Positions 1 to 13,500 of a DNA stretch of 64,000 nucleotides are shown piece after piece. The translations under genes and the position numbers were made by a program. Source of the DNA: Stenopsyche tienmushanensis (taxonomy: Eukaryota > Arthropoda > Insecta > Trichoptera > Stenopsychidae); contig WACJ01000527.1 in assembly GCA_008973525.1 (NCBI GenBank), positions 744,001-808,000 on the forward strand. The letters are read 5' to 3'. Under the pieces are notes generated by a model. It saw only the letters and a list, made by a program, of their open reading frames with translations, was not told the DNA's origin and ran no database searches. Within the stretch, counting starts at the first letter, position 1; each line of letters begins with the position of its first letter.

Positions 1-1813
1 TAAAATATAGATTACATTCGACACAATAATGCGGTCGCAACGTAGAATGAGTAATCATATGATCAGTCAATCGGGCAACAGTATAAAAAAGTTTCCCACA
101 AACTTCACAAGGATGCTTCGGTGATGAATGTTTCCTATCGTATAAAATCATACAGAGAAATAAATTCGAATATACACGTTTGATAATTGAATTTCTTCTG
201 AATTAAATCTTACAGTATATGCAAATTGAGACGCTCTTTGTTCACGAACGTCATATCGCAATTATCACATTTAAAATGGTGATCATGATGTTTTATTCGT
301 ATATGGTTTTTTAAAGTCGTTCGCCTCCTGAAGAATATTTTAATATGTGTTATATTTCAAGGAGGAAGATTAAATGCGTATGTTATACACTCGTAAAGTA
401 CCCGAACACGGCTTGGCATACGTGACAAGAATAAGTATGTCCTTCGTGCCACGCCACATGATCAGCAACTCGACCGCGATCACGAATACGCAGCCCACAA
501 GCGAAACAAGTATATCTAGTCGCATGCAATTTTTTGTGTATCCGTAATTTACGCAGTGTATTAAAACGCTGCTGACAAATCTTGCATAGATGTGGACCCC
601 TATCCTAAAATTCATTCGATCGTATTAACATCTTTGAAAAGATTATTTATAATAATGTAAATTATGAAAATATATCAACCTCTTTGTGTTTTTCCATGTG
701 ATTTTTAAGCGTGAATTCGTGCCTGAATGCTAATATGCACATTTCGCATTTATAAATGGATTTGATGTATTTTTCATCGCTTTTGCGTTGTTGTCTTTCA
801 AATAATTGTTCTTCTTCGGTTAAATATATTACATCGGCAGACGATCTAATTTTTTCTATTCTATCTTTTTTGGCTTGGATTGCTGGTGATACTTGTATTG
901 TATTCCGTTTTCGCTTCTTCTTTATTTTCTTTTCATTTTCCGGTTTACTTGCGATTGAATCAAAGCTCTCATTACTCCAAATGCTCATATTATCAGCTTC
1001 ATCATAATGTTTCAAACTATCTATTTCCATATTCGTTTCGTTCTTATTTGATTCTAAAAAGTCGTCTTTCTTCAAATCAATTTCTAATTTAAGCTCATCA
1101 ATGTTTGGTTCCGTTTTAATATCAACTGGGCTTTCTTTTTCAATATTCTTTTTTAAAACGTCCCAATCATCATTGTGCGATAAAACACTATATTCATTCG
1201 AAATAATGACATTTTCGACTAACGATTCATTGTAATAAAACTTTAACACTTTAGATAGTGATAATTCTTTTATAAAATCTAATTTTGAGCGTTCGACAAT
1301 TAAACGAGATTCATTGAACTGTAAATAAAATATATTATAAGAAATTAATATTTAATTATTTTTACTAATATAGAACACGTTTAATAATCTGTCAAATTTA
1401 TACACCTTTCTTTTACTTTTCTTTGCGAAATCAAATTTATTATTAATGATATTATCAACCTTCAGGCATAACAATCTAAATTTGGAAAAGTTTTTTATAA
1501 GCTCTTCACATTTATAACAGATCCAATTTGGAAAACTATCCTCCGAAACCTTAAATAAATTAATGTTAATATGATCAATACAAAAAATAATAATATTGAA
1601 TAAAACTATGAATATTATGAACGACATAAATTCATATTATCAAAGTTAATGACTTACACGTATAGACGTTACATCTTCTAAAATTTTATCATAATTATTC
1701 TTTGAAATTGGTATCATTTTGACATCGATTGCAAGGCAAGTACGACAAAATGGTTTTAAAATATGCGCATTATTTTTATGCTTCCCTATTTTTCCAATAC
1801 TCTTCTTCCCCAT
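1..1813 (-). CDS. ZAD-C2H2 zinc-finger transcription factor, 3'-partial (first six exons)
   Basis: Likely a nuclear DNA-binding transcription factor of the insect ZAD zinc-finger family. Exons read from the minus strand: 1813-1658, 1549-1406, 1318-680, 604-402, 327-214 and 134 to beyond base 1. All junctions are GT-AG and keep frame. The exon 2 donor is the least certain, because a second AAG|GT lies upstream. Exons 1-2 carry the ZAD dimerisation domain: Cys23/Cys26 (CRTC) and Cys63/Cys66 (CYKC) would bind one zinc. Exon 3 (213 codons) is an acidic, low-complexity linker with a basic KKIKKKRKR stretch near residues 230-238, which is a possible nuclear signal. It ends in the first C2H2 finger. 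Fingers 2-6 follow in exons 4-6 and a seventh is cut by the window edge. Two splice junctions fall inside fingers, and joining them restores canonical spacing (F-x5-L and H-x3-H), which strongly supports the model. About 463 residues are visible. The start is the first ATG before CRTC. The DNA target is unknown. Confidence 0.86.
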
Positions 1814-2528
1814 TATCAATGGATTTTATTATAATCAAATTTAATATTATAATTTATTATTTTGTAACATAATGTTACATTTATACAATCAAATTACATC
1901 CGTACGTAAACATCAACTCTTTGACATTTGTTTTCTTTTATTTTAATTTGGTCTTAAGAGGCTTTTTTCATAGCATCTCATGACGTTCAAAGGAGCGGAA
2001 TTACGTCGTGAAATAAAAATAAAATGTTTATTTAAATATGAAATACAAATATAAATCATATGAGATCAACGAATAAAAAATAACTATGTCAATAATTATT
2101 TTTAAATATTTAAATATTTGGAATATATTGGAACTGTATGTCATCGATATGGCATATATGAGCTTCATTTTGAAATAAGTACAAACCAAACGGTGACTTT
2201 CTAAGGATGTATTTTATGCTCATGTGGATTGATATCGTCTCAAATCCAACAATTTTGATTGTTCACATATTCATTCGTTCAAAAATGGGCCTCGTTGCTA
2301 AAGATAATTTTTTGGCGCTCAAAATTCTGTATTTGTATTTTTATAATGGTCCCAAGATATTAAAGTCACACATTTGAAAAGTTAATATTTTTAGTTAATA
2401 ATAAATAAGTTAATATTTAAAACTAACGTTATTTATTTTTTAAAAGTGTGCATTTATTGAATTTTGAATTTAAGAAAATTATAATATTTAACCTCATTTA
2501 AAGGCTAATAGAAAGATTATGATTATAT
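1814..2528. other. AT-rich intergenic stretch upstream of the zinc-finger gene
   Basis: This would hold the 5' UTR and promoter of the minus-strand zinc-finger gene. I see no convincing TATA box, coding potential or repeat structure. Confidence 0.4.
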
Positions 2529-2638
2529 GAGGGACACATCACTGCCACTCTTGTGCAATACTTAATTAGTAGCCGGGTGGCAGCCGAAGAGGAAGGGGAT
2601 TTAGTGGGTAAAAATCCCACACTACCACCTAGTGGTGT
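2529..2638 (+). mobile_element. 3' terminal fragment of an R1-clade LINE
   Basis: About 105 bases match almost base for base the reverse complement of 40830-40930. That second copy is the 3' untranslated end of the R1-like LINE lying on the minus strand at 40830-42040. Only the 3' tip is present here, as expected for a 5'-truncated non-LTR insertion. Confidence 0.75.
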
Positions 2639-2672
2639 CTTTTAAAGATTCCTCCCTTTGCAAAAAAGGTGT

Positions 2673-2815
2673 ATAAATTGCAAATAATTGATGCCCTCAA
2701 AGCCAACATAATGAACGCCATCCAGCAAATTCAGACAGAACTATGCGACAGTCATCGAAAATTATATTACATACTTAATGCCATAAAATCTTCTTTTAAA
2801 TCAAATAAAAATTGA
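2673..2815 (+). pseudogene. C-terminal relic of a mariner/Tc1-like transposase
   Basis: A short open segment (about 45 codons ending in TGA near 2813) reads IDALKANIMNAIQQIQ followed by TELC. This resembles the C-terminal end of arthropod mariner-related DDE transposases, where similar helices follow the last catalytic Asp. No start codon and no N-terminal part are visible. It abuts the LINE tail. Confidence 0.45.
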
Positions 2816-4113
2816 GTAGATATCTAATATAAAACTTGTTTAATTTACATTTAAACATTGAGCGCTCTTAATGAAAGGCCCTGTAATAGTTGCTTTCATA
2901 AAACATTCAACGCGTGATTTATTTTTATTTACAACAAAAACATATAGTTTTATTTAACACAACAGATCTCCGTCCTTTGAAAGATCTGATTGAGCGAACA
3001 AATTAAAAATGATAAGCTAAAAGCTAAATCTTCATAAAGAAAACACTATTGAGCGGTGATAATTTTTTTATTAATTTACAGAACAGATGTGATAACTTCA
3101 GAAGAATATATGTCTAAAATTCTATAATTTTATATACAGAATACTGTCATCTAATTAAGGGACTCAAACAATATTCAATAATTTCAACAACATTAAAAAG
3201 CTTTCAACAATACGAAGGAATAATGTATTATATGTACGTCTGTATTGTGTTTTGTGGATTCATGTGTTAAGTGTTATAATACTATAAGGCAACATACTTA
3301 AGGCAATTTGGATGGAAATCGTCAATAACTTATTGCTCTTAATAAATCCTAATTTAGAGAGAGATTATTGAAGTTTTAAATATTTATTTGTTTGTATACG
3401 AACGACGCGTCGATGCATTAACTTTCTACGTAAAAGGACGTATAATTTAATCGCGTTCAATTCTTAGAGAGATCATAGAATGCGACGCGGATAAATTAAA
3501 AAAAGTAAATATTAGTTTAACGATTATCAATTTGTTTTAATATAAAACTTTTACAATTATTAATTCAGAGAAAAATGAAAAATATTTAAAACTTCTCTTC
3601 CTTAAAATATCTTTATTACTTTATAAATATCATGAAAATAGTAATATAAGTAGATACATTTGAAATATCGTCTGAAATATATAAGGCATTTCTTATTTAA
3701 TATTATAATTTTTTTTTGTACTAATTTATAAATTTATTTAGGAAATAAAGCAATTATTACAAATCATTATGCAATTTTGCCGGTAAAAGTACAAAATATA
3801 TTTTCTTTTAGCCTAAAATATAATCTTGTACGATAAAAAGTTTAATATTTCAAATATATACGATCCAAAGAGGTTTAAAGTGTTTTGTGTTTTTGTATAT
3901 AAAATATCATAATTTGCTTTTGCGATAAATATTTTAATTTTAAACGTGTTCATATTGCAATTTATTCAGCATAAATATCGTGACAGCTTAGCCAAATAAC
4001 TGTGCTAATGTTCTCATGCTGTTCCTTATGAGACGTTGGCATTATTAAAACATATTATGATCTTCGTTAAATATATAAAGTTGTCTGGTGTTAATTCTTG
4101 ATAGAATTTTATA
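2816..4113. other. AT-rich spacer, no gene seen
   Basis: I see no coding potential, tRNA or clear repeat. The right end would contain the 3' flank of the minus-strand EB gene, with a candidate AATAAA polyadenylation signal on the minus strand at 4119-4114. Confidence 0.4.
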
Positions 4114-4129
4114 TTTATTAATAGTAAAA

Positions 4130-4169
4130 ATGAAATGCAAATTGCTTAATAGAGCAATTTGCATTTCAT
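4130..4169. repeat. Perfect 17-bp hairpin just past the EB gene 3' end
   Basis: Bases 4130-4146 and 4153-4169 are exact reverse complements separated by six bases. The hairpin lies about 270 bases past the stop of the minus-strand EB gene and just before a candidate AATAAA on the same strand. It may be a small foldback element or an RNA hairpin in the 3' UTR; the sequence alone does not decide. Confidence 0.7.
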
Positions 4170-4438
4170 AAATCTGCGATGAAAATTAATTTAACTTATA
4201 ATGCGACGTTAATGACGATGACTTTCACTCGACGATGATGTGAAGCAGTATATATAAATTAAGTATTTTACAAAACGATTCTAAAATTAATTATGTATAT
4301 AAACTTCTTTGTAAAATTTTGACTTAATAACGCTTAAATATTAGATGTGTCGGAAGAGAAACCAAGAAATTAATAACGAGAGGATTATCAAATCAATATA
4401 AAGATAGATAAGTTCTTGAACGGCTTTTAAGACGACGT

Positions 4439-4518
4439 TTAAATGTCTCTTCGCATCCAGGATATGACGGCAACGGCGATCAGCGTCAAGGGGAATAGAG
4501 ACCTATGTATTACACCGT
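4439..4518 (-). CDS. EB gene (minus), exon 4: C-terminal hydrophobic tail and stop
   Basis: The acceptor ATTTCAG ends at 4519. With the single G left by the previous exon it gives Asp, then 25 residues with a 13-residue hydrophobic core and stop TAA at 4441-4439. The last exon of the plus-strand paralogue has the same design. Confidence 0.78.
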
Positions 4519-7500
4519 CTGAAATGATAACGTACAAATTAGCGTTTCAATAAAACGTTACAAATGAACGATGCAGCATATAATGTATCGGCTTACCGCT
4601 ACAATAAAATTCTTTGTCTACAAAGCCGTCTTTTTCGTTGCAAATGCATAGCTTTGTGGTTGATACCGTCGCTTTGTTGGCACCAGCTGAATTAGTAGAA
4701 TTTGGCATTCCACATATCATTCCTTCCATGCATTCAGAGTTTTGCATACAAGCGTGCTTGAGACCTGAAAGTATAATACAAGTATTAGTAGTGTTAATTA
4801 TAAATATTAGTAACATAATAACTCATACATTTATAATATCCAATCTTTAATCGACTCATAAACTAAGCTTATATGTCGTTAACGGATAAACATATATATT
4901 GCACTCGGTCTTATGTCTCTCCTCGTTTGATCGGCATAAATCAGAATGTTACAAACACTTTTAAAACTGATTCCAAAACAGAATTTAAATACACATTTGA
5001 ACTGTAATGGGGCTTTGATACAACGTAGGCTGGTTGACCACATCTCTACGACGTCGAGCGTGTTTAATTTCACTGCATCATTTTGTTCCGTCGTGCAATA
5101 AACAAGTCCACGGACGGTTGGTATTTACGGTGGCAACTTTGCAATTCAAATTGGGCAAATATATTTGTTGGTGCATTGCTTAAGGTTATTCGTTGCATGC
5201 TTCCGTGGTGGCATGAAATTGCTCACCCCGTTCCGCAATAAAAACGCTCACATAATTCACGTACACCACGAACACATGTCAGACAACTTTGTTTATGTAG
5301 TAATTGAATTACCATGCATGAACATCCAAGCGCACGCCATTCCCAAAAAAAATACCGCCGTTTCTATAGAATGTGGCGTTTCGTTAAGTGTACGATTAGA
5401 GTGATTCGTCGGCTGACATTCATCGAGGTGAGACTTGGACAAATGTGAGCGATGTAAAAGCAATTTAGTTGATATATTTTCAGAGGCATAAACTGTATTG
5501 AAATTCCTGTGATATTTTAGCACGCCTTTGAATGCTGATTTTCATTTAGTTTAAAATAACACAAACATTAAAGATTTTATTGACGCTATTAGATGCATTT
5601 ATCTTCATTCATTTGAACACAAATTATCGAATAGTTTTTATAGTAATTATCTATTTATAAAATAATATTTAAAAATGATATAAAGGGGGCATGATATAAA
5701 TCATTGATTAAATAAAAATAATAGATTGTCCAGTTAGGAATGTCGTTTTTTAAATGATAAAGTTAATTTAAAAAAAAACATTATTAATTAATTTCATCGA
5801 TACAATGTATTCTCCTTCAGTAGATACAACCTTTTCCCATCTATTTAATATTTTTTTAAATTCTAATATATGATATTAAGTATTGTCGTGATAAAGACAT
5901 ATTGGCCATATCAGAATTGTTATTTAAATGTTGAAGTTTATCTCCAGTTTTTGGTTTAATCTTTTTAATTGTCGACAATAAACCTCTATAGTAATCGTTT
6001 CATCTAGTTTACAGTACAATAACACCCAGCTTAAGGAGGGCAAATCCTTTACAACGTTCAAAAAATGCTTTTTTTTTAAATTACGTATTTCGAAAGTATA
6101 CATATTGAGAGTGTAATATAAAAGAGAAAAATCAGAATATGAAATATTTTCGAAGTTATAGCGCGTAATCAGGAGCAATCCGGGATCACTGTGAACTTGG
6201 GAGTCAGGTAAGGTAGGAGCGCTTGGAGTTGAGCAATCTTTCTTTCATAGTACATTTGTTTAAATCTTTTGTATCTTTAGTTTTATTATAGGAGATGTTC
6301 CTAAAAATATTTTAAGCAAATTATCGTTATATTACACTCATATATATCTAACTGTAGGTATGCGAAATTAAAGTTGCTCGAAGTCAACTCGAAGTTGCTC
6401 GAAGTTAAGTTTAGCTCGATAGTGTGTCTTGTGTGGTTGAATTTTCGTAGCAAAAATGTCAAAATATCTTAATAAAGTAACGAAAGGTAGAGAAGTGCGA
6501 GGAATTTAAAAAAAATCCAAAGCTTGAAGATCTGACTCCATTTCTTAGCCAAGAGATAAAACAGCATCTCTTACCAATTTATAAAGATTTGTCCAGGTAT
6601 GAATTACTTCAAACATGCTTGGGTGGCCATACCCAAAATGCTAATGAATGTTTTAACTCGACGGTTTGGTGACTGACTCCAAAGCACATGTATTCTGGTG
6701 TAAAAATCATTGAAATATTAACATACATTGCTGCTGGGATATTTAATAACGACTACAGCTTCATTTTGAAGATGATGAATACATTAAATATAATTATTGG
6801 CACCTACTGTAAAGTCTTTGCTGAAAATATCAACGAAGCGCGAGTAGCGAGGTAGAACCGTAAGAGTCTTTCTGAGACAAAAGTAGCTCGCATAGCCCGA
6901 AAACAACAGTTAGTCGAAGATAATCAACTTTTTGAGAAAGCTGAAGATCTATTATATGCACCTGAAATCATTTGTTGATCGGTAAGTCGCTAAAATTGAT
7001 AGTTTTATCGCTTTGAATCTTTTAAAGAGATTATCTCGAAACTGCATTTTCAAAATGTTCGCCAGTTGTAGTTTAAAAAGTTGTTGAATCGATTTGACTG
7101 AAATTTTGAGATGTTTCTTACTATAATATTATCCAGTCAACTAAGCATCAATGACACTTCATCTTGCTTTTGATCTCCTATCAAATTTTAAATTATTATA
7201 GTGGCTGAACCTTTTTTTATATATAAAAAAAACCGCTAAATGTTCCTTTTGCTCATTATCTACCCATCATTCTCATCTACAGATACAATAATTTCGTCGC
7301 CTGAGTTGTTGTACTAATTCTTTAAAGTCATAAAGGAGTGGTAAAGGGTGGGGCGGTTTAGGGCTTCGCTTTTCACGTTTGAACTTTCATCGATATCGGA
7401 GTGTTCATGTGGAGATCCATTTATGGATGTATATCATGTTTTATGGATACGTTCGGGCATGGAATCTGATCGCTAGACGCGCTCATTTGGCGTGTCAGCG

Positions 7501-10500
7501 GTTCGAAAAGCGGACCGATTGGACATAGAAACCTTGTAGCCACTCTGTTCTCTTTTAGGACTTTTTGCGGCATTTTCGGGGATAAATGCATACCCGGAGC
7601 CTTCTATGATTCTATATATAAGTCCATTATTTCGTACTGACATACTTGCTTAGTTCCAATCATACATTCTTCATTCTCATTCTGAGAAAAACTGGTATTG
7701 TCTATAGCATCCATGATATTGTAGTTTTCCCAAAAAAATCTAATGGAATTTTTATCTTCTAGAATTTATCAACGAATTGTGAGAATGTCCACCTCATGTA
7801 ATAAGCATTAAAATTTGATATTATGCCTTGACCCATTGGTTGGACTCGTTTCCACTCGTTCCACCACGATGAACATTATTTCTGATTAGTTTATCGTTAA
7901 TATTCGTGTTTAAATAGGGATGTTGGGAAAGTGCCTAGACGGTACGTTGCTTCCGTGATCGTACAGATCATATAAAGTGTCGCAAAAAGGCTTAAAAGAG
8001 AACGGAGTGGTCATAAGGTTTGTATGCTCAATCGGTCCGCTTTTCGGACCACTGATACGACGAATGAGCGCCTCGCGATCGGATGTCATATCTGAACATA
8101 ACGATAACGAAGGAAAGAGGGATTAGACAACTTATTATATATTATAAAAACGGACGGAGTTAATCAGTGTTAGTTCATGTAAAGTAGATCAAGTTGTACG
8201 AGAGGGGATTTAAATATAACCCGGAATTGTGTATGTGTGCCTAAAGTGACGGGAACAAGAAGCTTCCTATCCGATGACATAAATGCATTTCTAATGAAGG
8301 GAACTGTGTAGGGAAAAAATAAGATACTTCATTTTCTAGTGTGTTAAACGTGTTAATAATAGTTCACTATGGGAAGATGTTACTAATAATGAAGATTATA
8401 GTCTAATTATATATTTTTATGTTTGATAAAAATCTATAGGCCCTCAAATTCCATGAACGTATACTACACCATTACAATTTTTTAACATTATTTTTTGTTG
8501 AAAAAAATGATCAAAAAATTTACAACCCAAATAAGCATCAAATATAATTAAAAAATATTTTTTTTAAAAAACATTACAACCATTTAGCTGGGATTTTTTT
8601 TCAACTACCGCAAATGGTTAAATTGTTACAGCCATAACATTTTGTAAATTTAATAATTATCCTTTCGTCCTTCGGATATATGCCCTCTGAATTTGATCGC
8701 TTTACAATCGTAATAAAGCCATCGGGAGCGTCATAAGTTGCTATTAATTTTTATAACCATACGCTCGTATAAATCAGCGCTGGCCACACATGATGCGATC
8801 CGATAGCCGTTGCGATCGAAACGCCAAAAAAATATAAATCCCCATTTCATTTTTTCCAACATTCATTTTTCTTGTCGGCTATCAGATTTTAAAATATCCG
8901 GCCGGCCGTAAATTATTTTTATTGTTGTGTGTTCGCGAAAATCCAAAATTACAAGCACGCGATGTGTTTTTACGCGAAACAAAGAAATGTGGAACGTCGA
9001 CCTTAAACCGTTTTTATGGAGCGTCTGTGTGTATATCGAATGTCTGTGGTGTAATGACGAAGTGAAACAAAAGAGAAATATAAGAAGGAGGAAAACTTCC
9101 ACAATCTGCCCCGATCGGCATTTTCGAGGCAATGCTCGAAAAAGTATTACGACATCACGCCACGTCCGTTTCGCCGGAGAACAGACATCATCTAGATACG
9201 CGCAATAAAATAAATCTGCCCCCTTTTGTAATTCGAAAAAAAAGGGGAAAAGTTTAAAAATATCTTGGATATTTTTCAGCCGAATTTATAGATTAATGAC
9301 TCACCTTTGATTTTTGTCTCGCATCTTCCGTTGACAGGACTGGAGTTATCTCCGCAGAGGCATCTCATTTTTGAATCGCTCGGGTGTCTCACGCAACTTG
9401 TGTCTTGAATACCAGCGCATTCGGATTGTCCCGTACATTCCCGGCCTGAAAACGAACGCAAAAATAATTACCACCATAAATATCGAATCAAATTCGCCCT
9501 AATCGCCGATGAACCGAATGGACGCTCGTCCACTCGTTATGGCCAAATGGGCGCACATTAACATTTCATATCTGCAATCTTTCAAACCGTCAAGTACACA
9601 TCAAAGTGTATTTTTGCATGTAATATATTTGGCACGATCGAAACATATTTTTTTAAAACGCCGAGCTCGTTTGATTTGTAAAACGAATTACGAGATATGT
9701 ACATTCGTTCGCAACGTTCCAAATGAGACGTAATATAATGAAACGACTTTTCGCGAATAATTTTAGCTATTCCCTAATGACATGGTAACAAACCTGAAGC
9801 ATGTCAAGTATGAGCATTAAATTCGGACTATTGAATATGAGAAGTGCTATTTTTTCCCCTTCGTAAATTTAGCCCTTTACTACGTTTTCGATTAAACCAT
9901 TACGGCTATAAAAGAAAATGCGTATTCACATTTTACTGTGGCTATTTTAATTTATATCGTTCTATTTTTGAGCGGCAATCGAAATCAAAACAATATAAAA
10001 TTAAAATAAGCGCATTACGCGCTCGGATTGGGCATGATCGATAAAAACGCTGTTATGACCGACGACGGCTCGTTTCAAGGAGACAACTTCCGGCCGCTCA
10101 AATTGAAAATGGCGGATCGTACGTCAGTGTCAAAAACAAATGAATCGCTTTTTTTTCGATTGAGATTTTCGCTTCGAATTATTTATTTTTTAAATGGAAA
10201 ATTTTTTGCTCGTTAAAATTCTAGAACATTTGTATGAAACACTCAAGCTTGAAAAGTGCTGTTTTAGCGTGACCTTGTGTAAACCTCTCTCATAACTCGC
10301 ACTAATAAAAATCTTGATAAAACGGTTCGCACACTACAGCGAAATTAATCGCCCGAACCGCCAACGTTAGGGGTTATCACGTAGTGGCTTTCCATGTTTT
10401 CATATATAATTATTAATTGTTATTAATAATCCACGAAATGCGCAGTAAATATTCGCAATTGCTTGTCGGCTGGCGTTACATTTACAATACGGAGAGTTGA

Positions 10501-13500
10501 TATTTCAAGATAACCCCATTTTAACGCACGAATATAAAAATTGCCAGTGCGTCAAATAACGAAATAAATTTTTGGCCACAAATCTTTCGATTATAGTCCA
10601 TGGTGTCAGTCTGCCAACGAAAATTCAGCTGTTAATTTATTTTTCGGAAAAATGTTAATAACAATAAAATGCTTTTCATTCAGAATGATATTAAATAAAT
10701 TTCAAACGTAACTTTTTAAATTTAAATGGAAAAATTACGATTTAAGTATAAAAAATATATATATGGCATTGAAATAATTTAAGAAGCAATTAGGGTTGTA
10801 TTGCTCAAAAAAAAAAAAAATGTAATTACAGCGTCTGGTATTTAATATTTAGAAGTAGGCTCTTACAAGTGTCAATTTTTTTAATTTGAGACAGGTAAAG
10901 TCGTTATGATTTTTTCTATACTAATGAAGCTTTATTTAACATGGAAAACGTTATGCAAGCCACGATCAATTTTACGTCATTTATTTGCAGACGTTGGTCA
11001 AGCGCTATAAGCAACAAATTTGAACAAGAACGCTCTCGGCATCGTATGTTCTAGCTATTGATTTTTTTGTAGCACAACATAGAAACGCAAAGGAAAGCCT
11101 TGGTTAGGTTAGGAAGGTTGTAATTAGCGAATTTGCGGATTGACCGCTGAAATTTTCCCCCCGTGTCACGCATAGACGTGGCACGCCAGCTGAGGTCTTA
11201 TGGCCAAAGGGGGGCGATTGGGGGGGAATGGCAGCAATGAGACGCAAGAGCAACAGATGTCGATAAGACGCTTGATTTGTCAAAATAATATATTTAATTT
11301 CGATCGATTGTAATAAAACAGCTGTTGCGATTCATTACATTTTTTTTTGAGCCAAACGGCGATGATGCATTTAAAAATATTCTTACAAAGCAAACACAAT
11401 GTACTGATTGAACATGAATATCTCGTCTCAAGAACCGCGTCTCATTCAAAAAGGGATGCATGTCGTTTATTGATATTAAGGATAATATTACGGAGCGCCT
11501 CGTGCTTCAAGTGACCCCCGGTGCGATTTCTGCAGCTGAATAACGCGGCAATCAGCAATTGCCGCAGTGACGAAGGCAATGCGTGGTCCAAAAAGTTGAC
11601 CACGAGTCTCCAATATGTTACAAATCATTAGCTTGTTTCTCTTATAGCAACCGTTTGGCTCTGTTTTAATTCGCCAGATTAACGAGGACATCATCCGTCT
11701 CTCTTTGGGTGCAATGTGCTATTTTAACAGCGATGGGTGATGACGCGCAAGAGGTAGGAGTCGAGAAGGAGCCGGAGGTTGGCCTTGGCTGCGGGAGAAT
11801 GTCCTTCTCGCAGCCAGATCTCTCTCGTGCTGAATAAAAAGTTATCTAGAGAAAATCATCTTTTTGTTTGACGCCCGTCCATTCATATCACGTAAAGATG
11901 ACTTTAAACGATCCAAATTTAGCGCGTTGGCGGACACGACTGCATTATGCATCATCTTTTCATGCTAAACATGATGCATAATGCAGACTTGTCCGTCAAA
12001 GCGTTAAAACATAACAATTGTTTAATGAGTTTGTTGGATTAAATACTAAAAACATATTTTAAAAAATACTAACCAGATAAATTAAGTGGAACAAAGAACA
12101 ATGGTTGCTTTTAGGATCCAAATTAAACACTATCTTAATTAAATTAAAGCAATAAAACGACTCAAAAAGTGGTTCAAACTATATTTATTTTTTGGATTTA
12201 TTTTTTATATTCATGAAATTTGCTACATTCGAGCTATTATAATAGCAAGAAACATTCAACTGACCAAAAATATACTCAATTGCCCCACTTTCAGCTTCTT
12301 AGTTGACATGGAATCAAATTTAGCATCTACAAAATTGTATTTGAACCAGCAGTTTAATTGCCAGCGACTAACCAATGAGTCGTTATGTTTTTTTTTTGTA
12401 GAAATAAAAATATTTTTCATAACTAAAATACATTATGATAAAGGACACAAATTGGTGAATCCAAAAATATTTTTATATTTTATCCTTTTGAGGAGTTCAG
12501 TCGCGTATTTGCGATCGAATTCTAGTGATTCAGAAAGAGTATTCTTGCACGTTGATATCGGAGAGAGACAGAGACGTTTTGCGACCCAAATGTATCGATT
12601 TTAAGTGTATTGTTTATATTTACGCGAATAAATTAAAGAATATTGTGTGCTATCAACAGAGTTTATTTATTTATATACAAGCTTCATACACGCTACGCGG
12701 TCCTGATGGATAAATGAGTTTATACGGACTTTTACGGACTTTTTTTTACGTCTGATGGCCGATGATACAACATGTGTACCATGTGTATTTTGGTCGTTAT
12801 AAATGCATAAAAAATATAAGAAAAATGTACATGTGGTATTTCCTTGGGGATGAGAGATCTTAATACGAATAGGATCTGTAAATGTTTATACATTTATACA
12901 ACATCTGTGTAGCCACCGGTGGCATTTTATCATTCATGATATTTTGATCGTCGTTCCATAACAGTTTATCATGCTAATGATAGCAATTCACATTATAGTA
13001 AGTCTTTCAAGGAAAACATCGAAGCCATTGCATGTCAGGAGCATATTCCATTTCGATTATTCAAAGACAAGGTTGAGTTTCCTTATGCCATTTTATTAAA
13101 CATAAAATCGAAAGACATGACGATGAAAGTCGCAACCGAAGAAAATGACATTACATCAGGCATTGAAAGCTCCGATTCGTGTCGAGGGTTGTAACAACCC
13201 ATTGTTATGGTAATAAATATGATAACATATAAACGACGACTTTTGCAAGGACGATTCTTCAACAACGACCCGAATTCGCCAACATCATGCAATCATCTTC
13301 CATTGGCGACACGAAGCCAAGTCGTCCCATATCGTCCCGGTTGGTCCAATCTGATTTCGATTTAAATGTTAATATGCAACATTGTTTGCAGTTTTAAAAT
13401 AGAGAGAATATCGCGTGATCAGAATAAAGAATCAGAACACCTGTTGGGTTTACGAGTCACTCTAATGCTCGATTGCCTTATCTAGATTCGATAACAATGA

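Noticed and set aside
370..615. 81-codon minus-strand frame
   Set aside because: Wrong frame over exon 4 of the zinc-finger gene; the neighbouring frame gives three C2H2 fingers with correct spacing.
8863..9208. Two overlapping frames of about 90 codons on opposite strands
   Set aside because: No domain, mutual overlap, and position inside an intron of the minus-strand EB gene.
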